Source: HGM04593 sp045631205
GTDB taxonomy: Bacteria > Bacteroidota > Bacteroidia > Bacteroidales > Bacteroidaceae
Assembly (NCBI GenBank): GCA_045631205.1
Contig: JAZQUI010000012.1
Span: 62,001-126,000 of the forward strand
Direction: 5' to 3'
DNA length: 64,000 nt
Shown here: in pieces, positions 42,791 to 50,480 of the stretch
How the letters are laid out: every line of letters starts with the position of its first letter
Numbering within the stretch: the stretch's first letter is position 1
The notes under the pieces: generated by a model
What the model was told of the DNA's origin: nothing
What the model saw: the letters and a program-made list of their open reading frames with translations, nothing else
Databases searched by the model: none
Made by a program: the position numbers and the translations under genes

Positions 42791-42822
42791 CAAAGTTACG
42801 CTATTTTGCTGCTTTTAACAAA
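42791..42822 (-). promoter_or_regulatory. Promoter for the small ORF-pta-ackA unit
   Basis: On the minus strand TTTG (42822-42819), 20 bases, then TAACTTTG (42798-42791): an exact Bacteroidota consensus. The predicted start is close to 42785, immediately before the small ORF. Confidence 0.75.
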
Positions 42823-42890
42823 ATATGTGGGTGAAATTTATATATAAATTTACAGTTAGGTGTATATTCGCGTACAGATTATATTTTTTA

Positions 42891-43751
42891 ATGCAGCAAC
42901 CACTTTTTGACTCGGTGTGTCTCTCGGCAGTAAAGGAACAACTTTACGCGTTGTGGCAGGAGGCTTTCGGCGACAGCCGTGAGTATATAGATGCTTTTTT
43001 TGCACATTTCCCTTGTGAGGAGTGTGCGCATACATTGTCGGTCGATGGGCGAGTTGTGGCTATGCTCTATGCCCTGCCGTTTAATATTAAAATTGCGTGC
43101 AAGGAGGTTTCGGCGGCTTATATCTATGCCGTGGCAACTTCTGCCGCTTGTCGTGGGCGCGGTTATATGCGCTTACTGATGGAGTACGTGGAACAGCTGC
43201 TGAGCGAGAAAGGCGTAAGTTTCATTTTTCTTTTGCCTGCCGATGAGGCTTTGCGTTGTTCTTATTCTCGCCTGGGTTACGAGGTTTGTTCCCGAATGTC
43301 GGTCGAGGAACTCTCTCCAACGGCGTGCGATAGGAACGGCTTCTTTTTCAAGCAAGTTTCCGATGCTGCTCTTTTGTATCGTTACTATACCGGCGTCTTG
43401 GGCGAAATGAATGCGCCCGTGGTGCATACTCCCGGTTTTATAGGTTTGAACCTCTTTAATTGTGTTTCGCAAGGCGGCGGAGCTTATGCTCTTTTCGATG
43501 GTGAGGGTGTTGTGGCTGTGGCTTTTGCAATGGTTGTCGATGGCAATGTATTGCTGCCCGGTATTTTTGCACGTTCATCTTTTGCCGAAAATATACTATT
43601 ACATACTCTGTCGGAGCATTTTGGAGTGAAGAAACTCACAGTGTGCCGTGCGGGAAGTGGGGAACCATATTGTATGGGACGCTTGCTCAATAAGTGTTTC
43701 TCTTCTTGTGATTTTTCAGCTCTTCCCCTTTCCCTTCTCCTTGATAAATAA
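42891..43751 (+). CDS. GNAT-family N-acetyltransferase, two-part
   Basis: A 286-residue protein. The start at 42891 (MQQPLFDSV) is chosen because the 22 residues before it are hydrophobic, AT-rich leader with no family resemblance. Residues about 15-150 form a GNAT domain, with LWQEAFGDSREYIDAFF, then YIYAVATSAACRGRGYMRLLMEYVEQLL, where RGRGYM is the acetyl-CoA loop. The C-terminal half (about 180-286) lacks clear motifs but resembles the second, degenerate unit of tandem-GNAT proteins such as Eis-like enzymes. Substrate unknown. It is divergent from pta and followed by a small lipoprotein gene. Confidence 0.75.
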   Translation: MQQPLFDSVCLSAVKEQLYALWQEAFGDSREYIDAFFAHFPCEECAHTLSVDGRVVAMLYALPFNIKIACKEVSAAYIYAVATSAACRGRGYMRLLMEYVEQLLSEKGVSFIFLLPADEALRCSYSRLGYEVCSRMSVEELSPTACDRNGFFFKQVSDAALLYRYYTGVLGEMNAPVVHTPGFIGLNLFNCVSQGGGAYALFDGEGVVAVAFAMVVDGNVLLPGIFARSSFAENILLHTLSEHFGVKKLTVCRAGSGEPYCMGRLLNKCFSSCDFSALPLSLLLDK

Positions 43752-43814
43752 TCTCTCTTCTTTTCTCTTAATTCGGGATTTATTCTTATTTTCGCGACGA
43801 TAATTGAAAGGACT

Positions 43815-44228
43815 ATGAAATACGTTAAAAACATATTGTTGTTGGTGCTTGTTGCAGCATTCTCGGCCTCTTGCGGAAAACCGGCACCCCTCCCGCCCGA
43901 CGAGGTGGCTGTAAAGTTTTACAATGACCTTACATCGGGCGATTTGAGATTTGCTAAAAGACATCTATACTTCCCCAACCCGGTGGACTATGATACTTTC
44001 TGTGAATATCTTGATATGGCCGTGAGGTCTGAGGAGTATTGGGAACGCACCGAGGGGTATAAAGCCGATTATCGTGTTGTAGATACAAAAATATATGGCG
44101 ACGAGGCCTATGTGATTATACGAGGAGAAACTCCGTTGCATGGTGATGCTACAATGACAGTGCATCTTCTTTTTATCGACGAGATGTGGAAGGTCGATGG
44201 CAATCACGGAGTTTTGCACAGGCATTGA
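43815..44228 (+). CDS. Small DUF4878-like lipoprotein
   Basis: A 137-residue protein with a lipobox (VLVAAFSASCGK) after a hydrophobic segment. The mature part starts PDEVAVKFYNDLTSGDLRFAKRHL and ends MTVHLLFIDEMWKVDGNHG, a cystatin/NTF2-like layout seen in DUF4878 proteins. Such lipoproteins are envelope-associated and of unknown function. A terminator follows 14 bases later. Confidence 0.65.
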   Translation: MKYVKNILLLVLVAAFSASCGKPAPLPPDEVAVKFYNDLTSGDLRFAKRHLYFPNPVDYDTFCEYLDMAVRSEEYWERTEGYKADYRVVDTKIYGDEAYVIIRGETPLHGDATMTVHLLFIDEMWKVDGNHGVLHRH

Positions 44229-44242
44229 TTGGACGATAGGTG

Positions 44243-44290
44243 ATTATACACAAAAAGCGACAACTTTAGTTGTCTCTTTTTGTGTATAAT
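44243..44290. terminator. Convergent terminator before hisS
   Basis: An imperfect stem of about 20 pairs: ATTATACACAAAAAG with its complement, plus an inner GACAACT/AGTTGTC. A and T runs lie on both sides. It ends the lipoprotein gene (plus strand) and the fur-purA-hisS unit (minus strand). Confidence 0.85.
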
Positions 44291-44302
44291 GTTGTGTGTT
44301 AA

Positions 44303-45664
44303 TTACGCTAAAAGTTCTTTAAGCTCGCCGGTGGTCATCTGTTTCTGCTCACCGGTGGTCATATCTTTCACAGCAATTGTGCCGTCCTGCATCTCCTGCT
44401 CGCCAATGATGGCAACGTAGGGTATTGCGTGGCTGTTGGCATATCCCATCTGCTTTTTCATCTTGTCGCTGCTGGGGAACAGCTCGGCAGAAATACCGTT
44501 TGCGCGTAACTCGCCGATGATGCCTAGTGAGTGCATTGCCTCTTTTTCGCCGAAGTTGACAAACATAATTTGTGTTGTGTTGATAGCCTCTTCGGGGTAG
44601 AGTGAGAGTTGGTTCATTACATCGTAAATGCGGTCGGCACCGAAAGAGATACCTACGCCCGAAACACCTTCGAGACCGAATACGCCGGTAAGGTTGTCGT
44701 AACGGCCACCGCCGGTGATGCTGCCTATTGTTACATCGAGGGCTTTAACTTCGAGTATTGCTCCTGTGTAATAGTTTAGACCGCGTGCGAGGGTAAGGTC
44801 AAGGTCAAGTGCGCTGTTAATCTTCAACGCTTTTATGGCATCGAGTATGAAACGTGTCTCTTCCACGCCTTTCTCGCCTGTGGCATTTCCTTGCAATGTT
44901 TGAGCAATAATCTGCAACTTTTCGTCGTTGCCGCCTTGTGCCTGTAATATAGGGAGAAGTTTTTCTATTGCGCTTTCGCCGATGCCTTTCTCTTTAAGTT
45001 CGGCAATAACGCCGTCGAGACCAATTTTGTCAATCTTGTCAATTGCAACGGTAATATCGACAATTTTGTCGGGCTCGCCTATAACCTCGGCTATGCCGGC
45101 AAGAATCTTTCTGTTGTTGAGCTTGATGGCTACGCGTATCTTTAGTTTTGTGAACACATAGTCGATAAGCTGTATAAGTTCAACCTCGTTTATGAGTGAG
45201 TTGTTGCCGATAATGTCGGCATCGCACTGGTAGAACTCGCGGTAGCGCCCTTTCTGCGGGCGGTCGGCACGCCATACGGGTTGTATCTGGTAACGCTTGA
45301 AGGGGAAAACAAGTTCCTCGCGGTGCATCACAACATAGCGTGCAAAGGGCACGGTGAGGTCGTAACGCAAGCCTTTCTCGCAGAATTTTGATGCAAGCTT
45401 TGCTGCATTGCGGCTGAGCAATTCCTCGTCGGTTATTCCGTTGAAATAGTCGCCGGAATTCTGTATCTTAAATAGCAATTTGTCGCCCTCGTCGCCATAT
45501 TTTCCCATAAGTGTGGAGAGATTCTCCATTGCAGGGGTTTCTATCTGGTGAAAACCGAAGAGGTTGAATGCTTTGCGTATGGTGTCGAATATGTAGTTTC
45601 TTTTCGACATCTCGGTGGGCGAGAAGTCGCGTGTTCCTTTGGGTATAGATGGTTTTGCTGCCAT
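44303..45664 (-). CDS. hisS: Histidine--tRNA ligase
   Basis: A 453-residue class II synthetase. Landmarks are PKGTRDFSPTEMSKRNYIFDTIR (motif 1 region), FARYVVMHREELVFPFKRYQIQPVWRADRPQKGRYREFYQCDADIIG (motif 2, described by position about 105-152), LDLTLARGLNYYTGAILEV (HisA box, near 287), GGGRYDNLTGVFG, and GVSGVGISFGADRIYDVM (motif 3). The C-terminal anticodon-binding domain starts near 365. It overlaps the upstream metalloprotease gene by one base and is the last gene of its operon. Confidence 0.96.
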   Translation of the reverse strand: MAAKPSIPKGTRDFSPTEMSKRNYIFDTIRKAFNLFGFHQIETPAMENLSTLMGKYGDEGDKLLFKIQNSGDYFNGITDEELLSRNAAKLASKFCEKGLRYDLTVPFARYVVMHREELVFPFKRYQIQPVWRADRPQKGRYREFYQCDADIIGNNSLINEVELIQLIDYVFTKLKIRVAIKLNNRKILAGIAEVIGEPDKIVDITVAIDKIDKIGLDGVIAELKEKGIGESAIEKLLPILQAQGGNDEKLQIIAQTLQGNATGEKGVEETRFILDAIKALKINSALDLDLTLARGLNYYTGAILEVKALDVTIGSITGGGRYDNLTGVFGLEGVSGVGISFGADRIYDVMNQLSLYPEEAINTTQIMFVNFGEKEAMHSLGIIGELRANGISAELFPSSDKMKKQMGYANSHAIPYVAIIGEQEMQDGTIAVKDMTTGEQKQMTTGELKELLA

Positions 45665-46392
45665 TAGTCGCGTCTGTTAAGGTATATCATTACATAGTAG
45701 AGTAGTGTTGCGAGCGACGATAGTGCTGCCACTACATAAGTATATGCTGCCGAGCGTAGTGCGCTTGTTGCATATTGGTGGTTGCGTGAGTTTGTTATTC
45801 CTGCTGCCGAGAGCCATACCAAGGCGCGGCGGCTGGCATCAATCTCCACGGGCAAGGTAATAAAACTGAATATTGTTGTCGTTGCAAAAAGCACAATGCC
45901 ACCAAGCAGAATACCGGGGAATGTCTGCACGGTGAGTATGCCGATAAGGAGTATCCACGACATTATACCCGAAGAGAACTGTACCACGGGAACCAGCTTT
46001 GAACGCAAGGTAAGCGGTGCGTATGCACGGGCGTGTTGCACAGCGTGTCCACACTCGTGTGCAGCAACTGCTGCCGCAGCAATGCTTGCCGAGTTATATA
46101 CTCCGCTACTCAAATTCACAGTTTTGTTCATAGGGTTGTAGTGGTCGGTGAGCATGCCGGGGGTGCTTGTTACCTTTACATCGTATATACCGTTGTCGCG
46201 CAACATTTTCTCGGCAACTTCGCGGCCGGTGAGGCCGATGGGCATCTTCGAGTATTTCTCGAATTTGCTTTTGAGATTGGCCTGTACAATGTAGCTGACA
46301 ATGGCAATTCCAATGAAGAGTATCAGATAGGTGTAGTCGTAACCTATTGTACTACTTTGTCCGTATGCTGCTATGAATGATAAAATATTCAT
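45664..46392 (-). CDS. YugP-type membrane zinc metallopeptidase
   Basis: A 242-residue membrane protein with an N-terminal segment (YLILFIGIAIVSYIVQANL), the zinc motif HECGH in AAAAVAAHECGHAVQHARAY near residue 110, and two or more later membrane segments (SWILLIGILTVQTFPGILLGGIVLFATTTIFSF region). The sequence PVEIDASRRAL after the membrane part supplies a typical further acidic residue. Family members are annotated as putative neutral zinc metallopeptidases; the substrate is unknown. It sits 9 bases after purA. Confidence 0.85.
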   Translation of the reverse strand: MNILSFIAAYGQSSTIGYDYTYLILFIGIAIVSYIVQANLKSKFEKYSKMPIGLTGREVAEKMLRDNGIYDVKVTSTPGMLTDHYNPMNKTVNLSSGVYNSASIAAAAVAAHECGHAVQHARAYAPLTLRSKLVPVVQFSSGIMSWILLIGILTVQTFPGILLGGIVLFATTTIFSFITLPVEIDASRRALVWLSAAGITNSRNHQYATSALRSAAYTYVVAALSSLATLLYYVMIYLNRRD

Positions 46393-46401
46393 TTTCTATT
46401 T

Positions 46402-47670
46402 TTAGATGGAACGTGTTATGGTCTGGTCTCTGTCGGGGCCTATTGAGATATACTTCACAGGTACACCCAACTCATCCTCGAGGAATTTGATATAATCCTT
46501 GAATGCCTGGGGCAATTCTTCCTCGCTTTTGAGTTGTGTGAGGTCGGTCATCCAGCCTTTGAGTTCGGTATATACAGGCTCCACACCTTCAATGTCATAG
46601 GGGAGGTGTGTGAGTGTCTCACCATTCTTCTTGTAAGCAATACAAGCTTTTATTGTGGGGAAGGTGTCGAGTACGTCGCTCTTCATAAGTATGAGGTGGG
46701 TAACGCCGTTGATCATTATTGTGTATTTGAGAGCAACAAGGTCAATCCAACCGCAACGACGCTCGCGGCCTGTTACAGCGCCATATTCGTGGCCACGGTC
46801 GCGCATCTCTTTGCCTGTCTCATCGAAAAGCTCGGTGGGGAAGGGGCCTGCACCAACACGTGTACAGTATGCTTTTGTTATACCATAGACATTGCCGATT
46901 CTGTTGGGGGCAATGCCAAGGCCTGTGCATGCTCCTGCACACACGGTGTTTGATGATGTCACGAATGGGTAGCTACCGAAGTCAATATCGAGCATACTGC
47001 CCTGTGCGCCCTCGCCGAGTACGCTTTTACCCTCGTTGATGAGGTCGTTGATCATCTGCTCGCTGTCGATGAGGCGGAAGTTCTTGAGATATTCAATGCC
47101 TTCGAGCCATGTTTTTTCCATCTCTGTGATGTCGTAGCTGTAATTCAAGCTTTTGAGTATATCCTCGTGGCGTGCCTTTGCTGCGGCATACTTAGCCTCG
47201 AAGTTTTCGAGAATGTCACCAACTCGCAAACCGTTGCGGCTAATCTTGTCGGTGTATGTGGGGCCGATACCCTTACCGGTTGTACCTACCTTTGCATCGC
47301 CTTTTGCAGCCTCGTAAGCTGCGTCAAGTATGCGGTGGGTGGGGAGTATGAGGTGTGCCTTTTTCGATATAAAGAGGTTCTTGGTGAGGTCGTATCCGGC
47401 TTTTACAAGGTCCTCGGCCTCTCCTTTGAAGAGTGCGGGGTCGAGTACAACACCGTTACCGATGATATTTGTCTGTCCGCCCTGGAAAATTCCCGAAGGA
47501 ATTGAACGCAACACAAACTTTTTACCATTGAACTCAAGTGTGTGTCCAGCATTGGGGCCGCCTTGGAAACGGGCTACCACATCATACTTGGGGGTGAGAA
47601 CGTCCACAATTTTTCCTTTACCTTCGTCGCCCCATTGAAGTCCTAAAAGTACGTCGATATTCTGCTTCAT
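46402..47670 (-). CDS. purA: Adenylosuccinate synthetase
   Basis: A 422-residue GTPase-like ligase of AMP synthesis, joining IMP and aspartate. Motifs are LLGLQWGDEGKGKIVDVL (P-loop with the catalytic Asp), FQGGPNAGHTLEF, GTTGKGIGPTYTDKISR, and ITGRERRCGW-type RERRCGWIDL near residue 307. Length is normal. It starts 4 bases after fur ends, so expression is tied to the fur transcript and continues into the metalloprotease and hisS genes. Confidence 0.96.
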   Translation of the reverse strand: MKQNIDVLLGLQWGDEGKGKIVDVLTPKYDVVARFQGGPNAGHTLEFNGKKFVLRSIPSGIFQGGQTNIIGNGVVLDPALFKGEAEDLVKAGYDLTKNLFISKKAHLILPTHRILDAAYEAAKGDAKVGTTGKGIGPTYTDKISRNGLRVGDILENFEAKYAAAKARHEDILKSLNYSYDITEMEKTWLEGIEYLKNFRLIDSEQMINDLINEGKSVLGEGAQGSMLDIDFGSYPFVTSSNTVCAGACTGLGIAPNRIGNVYGITKAYCTRVGAGPFPTELFDETGKEMRDRGHEYGAVTGRERRCGWIDLVALKYTIMINGVTHLILMKSDVLDTFPTIKACIAYKKNGETLTHLPYDIEGVEPVYTELKGWMTDLTQLKSEEELPQAFKDYIKFLEDELGVPVKYISIGPDRDQTITRSI

Positions 47671-47674
47671 TATT

Positions 47675-48145
47675 CTAACTTTTTTTTACTCTCGCTCTGC
47701 GTCGTTTTGCTGCCTGGTGGCACTTGTTGCATAACCCGTAGATGTAAAGAGAGTAATGGGTTAAATGAAATTTTTTTATACTAGTTGTTAATTTGTCTGT
47801 TATATCCAGGTTGTTTATCTCTACCACTTTGTGGCAGTTTGTACATACCATGTGCCCTTTACCGCTGTTGAAGCATTTCTCGTATTTCGACTCTTGCCCG
47901 AATTGGTGGTGGGTTACAAGGTTTGCGTTTATGAGCAACGCAATTGTGTTGTATATGGTTGCACGGCTCACTCGGAATTTTTCATTTTCCTCCATATGTT
48001 TAAGCAAAGTTTCTATATCGAAACTGCCGTTTATGGAGTAGATGGCTTTGAGAATGGCATAGCGCTCGGGGGTACAGCGCATCTTGTTAACCTTCAAATA
48101 GTCGGTCAAAATCTGCTCTATCGTTTCCTCGTAAGTGCTATTCAT
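47675..48145 (-). CDS. Fur-family metal-responsive regulator
   Basis: A 156-residue DNA-binding protein. The winged-helix part reads RCTPERYAILKAIYSINGSFDIETLL and RVSRATIYNTIALLINANLV. Two CxxC zinc pairs follow (CTNCHK and CNKCH), with histidine-rich metal-site residues between (GKGHMVC, FHLTHYSLYIYG). The start at 48145 is preferred because a longer frame would run into the end of the neighbouring DNA repair gene and across a -7 box at 48173-48166. It may be Fur, Zur or PerR; the sequence does not settle which. It heads the operon fur-purA-yugP-hisS. Confidence 0.85.
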   Translation of the reverse strand: MNSTYEETIEQILTDYLKVNKMRCTPERYAILKAIYSINGSFDIETLLKHMEENEKFRVSRATIYNTIALLINANLVTHHQFGQESKYEKCFNSGKGHMVCTNCHKVVEINNLDITDKLTTSIKKFHLTHYSLYIYGLCNKCHQAAKRRRARVKKS

Positions 48146-48165
48146 TCTTTCCGGAGTATTGCATA

Positions 48166-48173
48166 CAAAGTTA
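48166..48173 (-). promoter_or_regulatory. Possible -7 box for the fur operon
   Basis: The minus strand reads TAACTTTG, an exact TAnnTTTG, 20 bases before the fur ATG at 48145. No TTTG is found at the usual upstream distance, so this is tentative. Confidence 0.4.
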
Positions 48174-48293
48174 CCTCTTTTTTTTACAATATATGCCGAT
48201 ATACTCTCTTTTTTATTGAAGTTTGTGTGAAAATGTGGCTTAATATCCTTTACCTCATGCCAAAAGGCTGTATAAAGTGACCATAAATAGATT

Positions 48294-48935
48294 TTACGCA
48301 ATGTAGTCGGATATCATTGCGGATAGCTTGCTCTCTTCACCTGCTAGTGATACCATTTCCCCGGCCTTGCTGCTGTCGTTGTCTATGTAACTGCAAAGTG
48401 CTGTGAATGCGATGCGTGCAACCACGCTGTCGCAGTCGGTGCCGAAAAGTTCTGTTATTTGTTTCTGGAATGTTTTTTCCTCGGCGGGTGATAGCTCTGT
48501 GCCGCTTCTGAATATATGGGTGAGGGTGAGATAACCACAGTAACGCGAAAGCCCTTTGTTCTCCTCAATCCACTTTAAAGCATCGGCCGGTGCTGTGGGG
48601 AGCTTGCGCAAAATGTTCATTGCAAGGTGGTCGGCAATTTCGGTAAATGGGGTTTCTGCTATCCACTTGTCGGAAACTTCGGCATAAGAATCTTGTGGCA
48701 AAAGAAATATTGCCAGCAGTTTGCACTCTCTTATATTTTCCTGCCACAAGGCTTCGGCAAGTTCCTTGTCTTGCTGGTAGTCCTGTGCTATGGCTTTGAG
48801 GCGTGGTACTTCGACTCCGAAGTTTATTTTGTAGTCGAGCCCCTGTCTGCGCTGGTGGGTGGAAACTATCCCGTTCATCGATAGTCTGAGGCTCTGTTTT
48901 ATTTTCTTTGTTGTTTCGTGTAAATGTTCAGTCAT
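48294..48935 (-). CDS. DNA alkylation repair protein (AlkD-like, HEAT-like repeats)
   Basis: A 213-residue all-helical protein. YKINFGVEVPRLKAIAQDYQQDKELAEALWQENIRECKLLAIFLL and later helical pairs (PFTEIADHLAMNILRKL; WIEENKGLSRYCGYLTLTHIF) match the ARM/HEAT-like fold of AlkC/AlkD enzymes, described here as blocks. AlkD removes N3- and N7-alkylated purines without flipping the base. Aromatic residues that contact the lesion are hard to assign without a structure, so activity is inferred. It starts 6 bases after an AraC-type regulator gene, so the two are co-transcribed. Confidence 0.82.
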   Translation of the reverse strand: MTEHLHETTKKIKQSLRLSMNGIVSTHQRRQGLDYKINFGVEVPRLKAIAQDYQQDKELAEALWQENIRECKLLAIFLLPQDSYAEVSDKWIAETPFTEIADHLAMNILRKLPTAPADALKWIEENKGLSRYCGYLTLTHIFRSGTELSPAEEKTFQKQITELFGTDCDSVVARIAFTALCSYIDNDSSKAGEMVSLAGEESKLSAMISDYIA

Positions 48936-48941
48936 TCTTTT

Positions 48942-49382
48942 TTACTTTGTGGTAAAGTTACGCTTTCTGTAACTGTTTGGTGTCTCGCCCATTATGCGAT
49001 AGAATGAGGCGTAGAACGATTGTCTGTTGGCAAAGCCCACGGAAAGACCAATCTCTTCTATTGTCATGTTGGCAAATCTCTTGTCGGTCATGCAATAGAG
49101 TGACTCCTTTATGCGGTATTCATTTACAAGACATGAGAAATTAGTCTTGAATCTTGAGTTTATGACAGCCGACAGATAACGAGTGTTGGTGTTTAGCTCT
49201 TGTGCAAGTTCCTTGGCCGAAAAATCCTTGTTGCGGTATCGCTTCTCAATAACTATGATGCCGAGGATTTTTTCGTATAATTCATCGGCCAGTTCGGGAC
49301 GTATGAGGTTGCGATAGTGCGCATTTTTCTCTATCTTATCCTTTATGTTGTAAGGTCGTGTGGATTTTTCAGTCATAACCAT
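48942..49382 (-). CDS. Short AraC-type transcriptional regulator
   Basis: A 146-residue protein whose last 100 residues are an AraC DNA-binding domain: KDFSAKELAQELNTNTRYLSAVINSRF (first helix-turn-helix) and MTIEEIGLSVGFANRQSFYASFYRIMGETPNSYRK (second). The N-terminal 45 residues are too short for a ligand domain. The start at 49382 is preferred over a longer frame at 49418, because a consensus promoter at 49430-49398 would place the transcript start near 49392. It is immediately followed by the AlkD-like gene, an arrangement reminiscent of alkylation-responsive control, but there is no Ada-type methyl-acceptor domain. Confidence 0.82.
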   Translation of the reverse strand: MVMTEKSTRPYNIKDKIEKNAHYRNLIRPELADELYEKILGIIVIEKRYRNKDFSAKELAQELNTNTRYLSAVINSRFKTNFSCLVNEYRIKESLYCMTDKRFANMTIEEIGLSVGFANRQSFYASFYRIMGETPNSYRKRNFTTK

Positions 49383-49397
49383 ATTTCTTTGTTTTCC

Positions 49398-49430
49398 CAA
49401 ATGTAATAATTTTTCCATAAATGAGACAAA
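49398..49430 (-). promoter_or_regulatory. Promoter for the AraC-AlkD operon
   Basis: On the minus strand TTTG (49430-49427), 21 bases, then TACATTTG (49405-49398): exact consensus. It decides the AraC start: an ATG at 49418 would lie upstream of the transcript. The region 49431-49568 contains only a short GTCGT/ACGAC hairpin with flanking A/T runs. Confidence 0.7.
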
Positions 49431-49568
49431 TTTTGTTTTGTGAAAAATAGTGGCTCCTTAGGGAAATTCAACGAAATGGTTTATTTAGATGTTGAACAGT
49501 CGTAAAAAAACGACGTTTTTTTTATGGCAAAAGACAATCTTTTGACCAAAAACTGCGTAGCTCTCGCC

Positions 49569-50360
49569 TTATCGCTGTGGTGTAGCCATCATTTTGGATA
49601 TTTTTCGTCGGCAGCGTCGTGCAGCGTCGTGCAGGCCAAGGTCCTTTAAAAGCTCGGCGCGCAGAATGTGGTAATTGATGTTTTCTGGTGCAAGTTCTAT
49701 TGCTTTGTCAACATCTTGCAGGGCGAGCTCATTCTGTTTCTGTGTACGTTCCAGGCTGCTGCGAGCAATGTAATATTCGGGATTGTTGGGGTACTCCTCT
49801 ATCAGTGTTTCAAGCATCATTAGGCTCTCGTTTATGTTACCTTCCTTTTCGTAAAGCAGTGCGAGTCCCAAACGTGCTTCGGTGTCGTTGTTGTTGAGCG
49901 AAATTAGTTTTATATAGTCTTGCTTGCCATTTTTGTATTCTCCGGCTTGTGTATAGGCGTATGCTCTGAAACGTACGATATCGTTATTGTTTGGTTGCCG
50001 GGTGAGAATTCTGTTGTAGCAATCAATGGCTGCTTTTGCACTGTCGAGTTCAAGCAATATATTGCCGCGTTGTGTGAGAAGTGCAATGTTGGTTGAATCG
50101 AGTGCAAGTGCTTTTGCGTAGCTCTCGGCTGCGCTCTCTTTTTTGCCACACATACGTTGTGAGTATCCGAGATTGGTGAGTGTGTATATCTTCTCCTTTT
50201 TGTCTGTGGCTGCATTTGCCGCGCGGTTAAAATATTCGGCAGCCAACTTGTATTCCTTTTGTTCAATATGTTTTTTGCCGCTCTCGCAGAGTTCTGTGTA
50301 ACTTTGTGCAGAAGAGGCCTGTATTATGGTCAGTATTGATATAAATGTAAAAAATCTCAT
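49569..50360 (-). CDS. Exported tetratricopeptide repeat protein
   Basis: A 263-residue protein with a signal peptide from the start at 50360 (MRFFTFISILTIIQASSAQ). About six TPR units follow, for example YTELCESGKKHIEQKEYKLAAEYFNRA, TLTNLGYSQRMCGKKESAAESYAKALALD and YYIARSSLERTQKQNELALQDVDKAIEL. It is likely periplasmic or surface-exposed and acts as a protein-binding scaffold. No partner is evident from the neighbours. The frame extends 6 residues upstream to 50378, but the shorter form gives a cleaner signal peptide. Confidence 0.8.
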   Translation of the reverse strand: MRFFTFISILTIIQASSAQSYTELCESGKKHIEQKEYKLAAEYFNRAANAATDKKEKIYTLTNLGYSQRMCGKKESAAESYAKALALDSTNIALLTQRGNILLELDSAKAAIDCYNRILTRQPNNNDIVRFRAYAYTQAGEYKNGKQDYIKLISLNNNDTEARLGLALLYEKEGNINESLMMLETLIEEYPNNPEYYIARSSLERTQKQNELALQDVDKAIELAPENINYHILRAELLKDLGLHDAARRCRRKISKMMATPQR

Positions 50361-50423
50361 AGTCTTGTCTCTTTTCACTGCGAAGGTAGTACAATTAATG
50401 TTTAAGTATTGTTAAAGTTGTGT

Positions 50424-50471
50424 ATAATATTGCAAAAGGCTACCTTTTGGGGTAGCCTTTTGCAATATTAT
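50424..50471 (-). terminator. Terminator after the FucP-type permease gene
   Basis: A perfect 21-base-pair inverted repeat (50424-50444 with 50451-50471) with a 6-base loop. It lies 9 bases beyond the permease stop. The AT-rich ends can act on either strand. Confidence 0.88.
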
Positions 50472-50480
50472 GAATTAAAG

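Noticed and set aside
49495..49530. Possible terminator (GTCGT/ACGAC hairpin with A and T runs)
   Set aside because: The stem is only 5 bp and no gene ends at a suitable distance upstream on the plus strand, so it is left as an unassigned minor hairpin.
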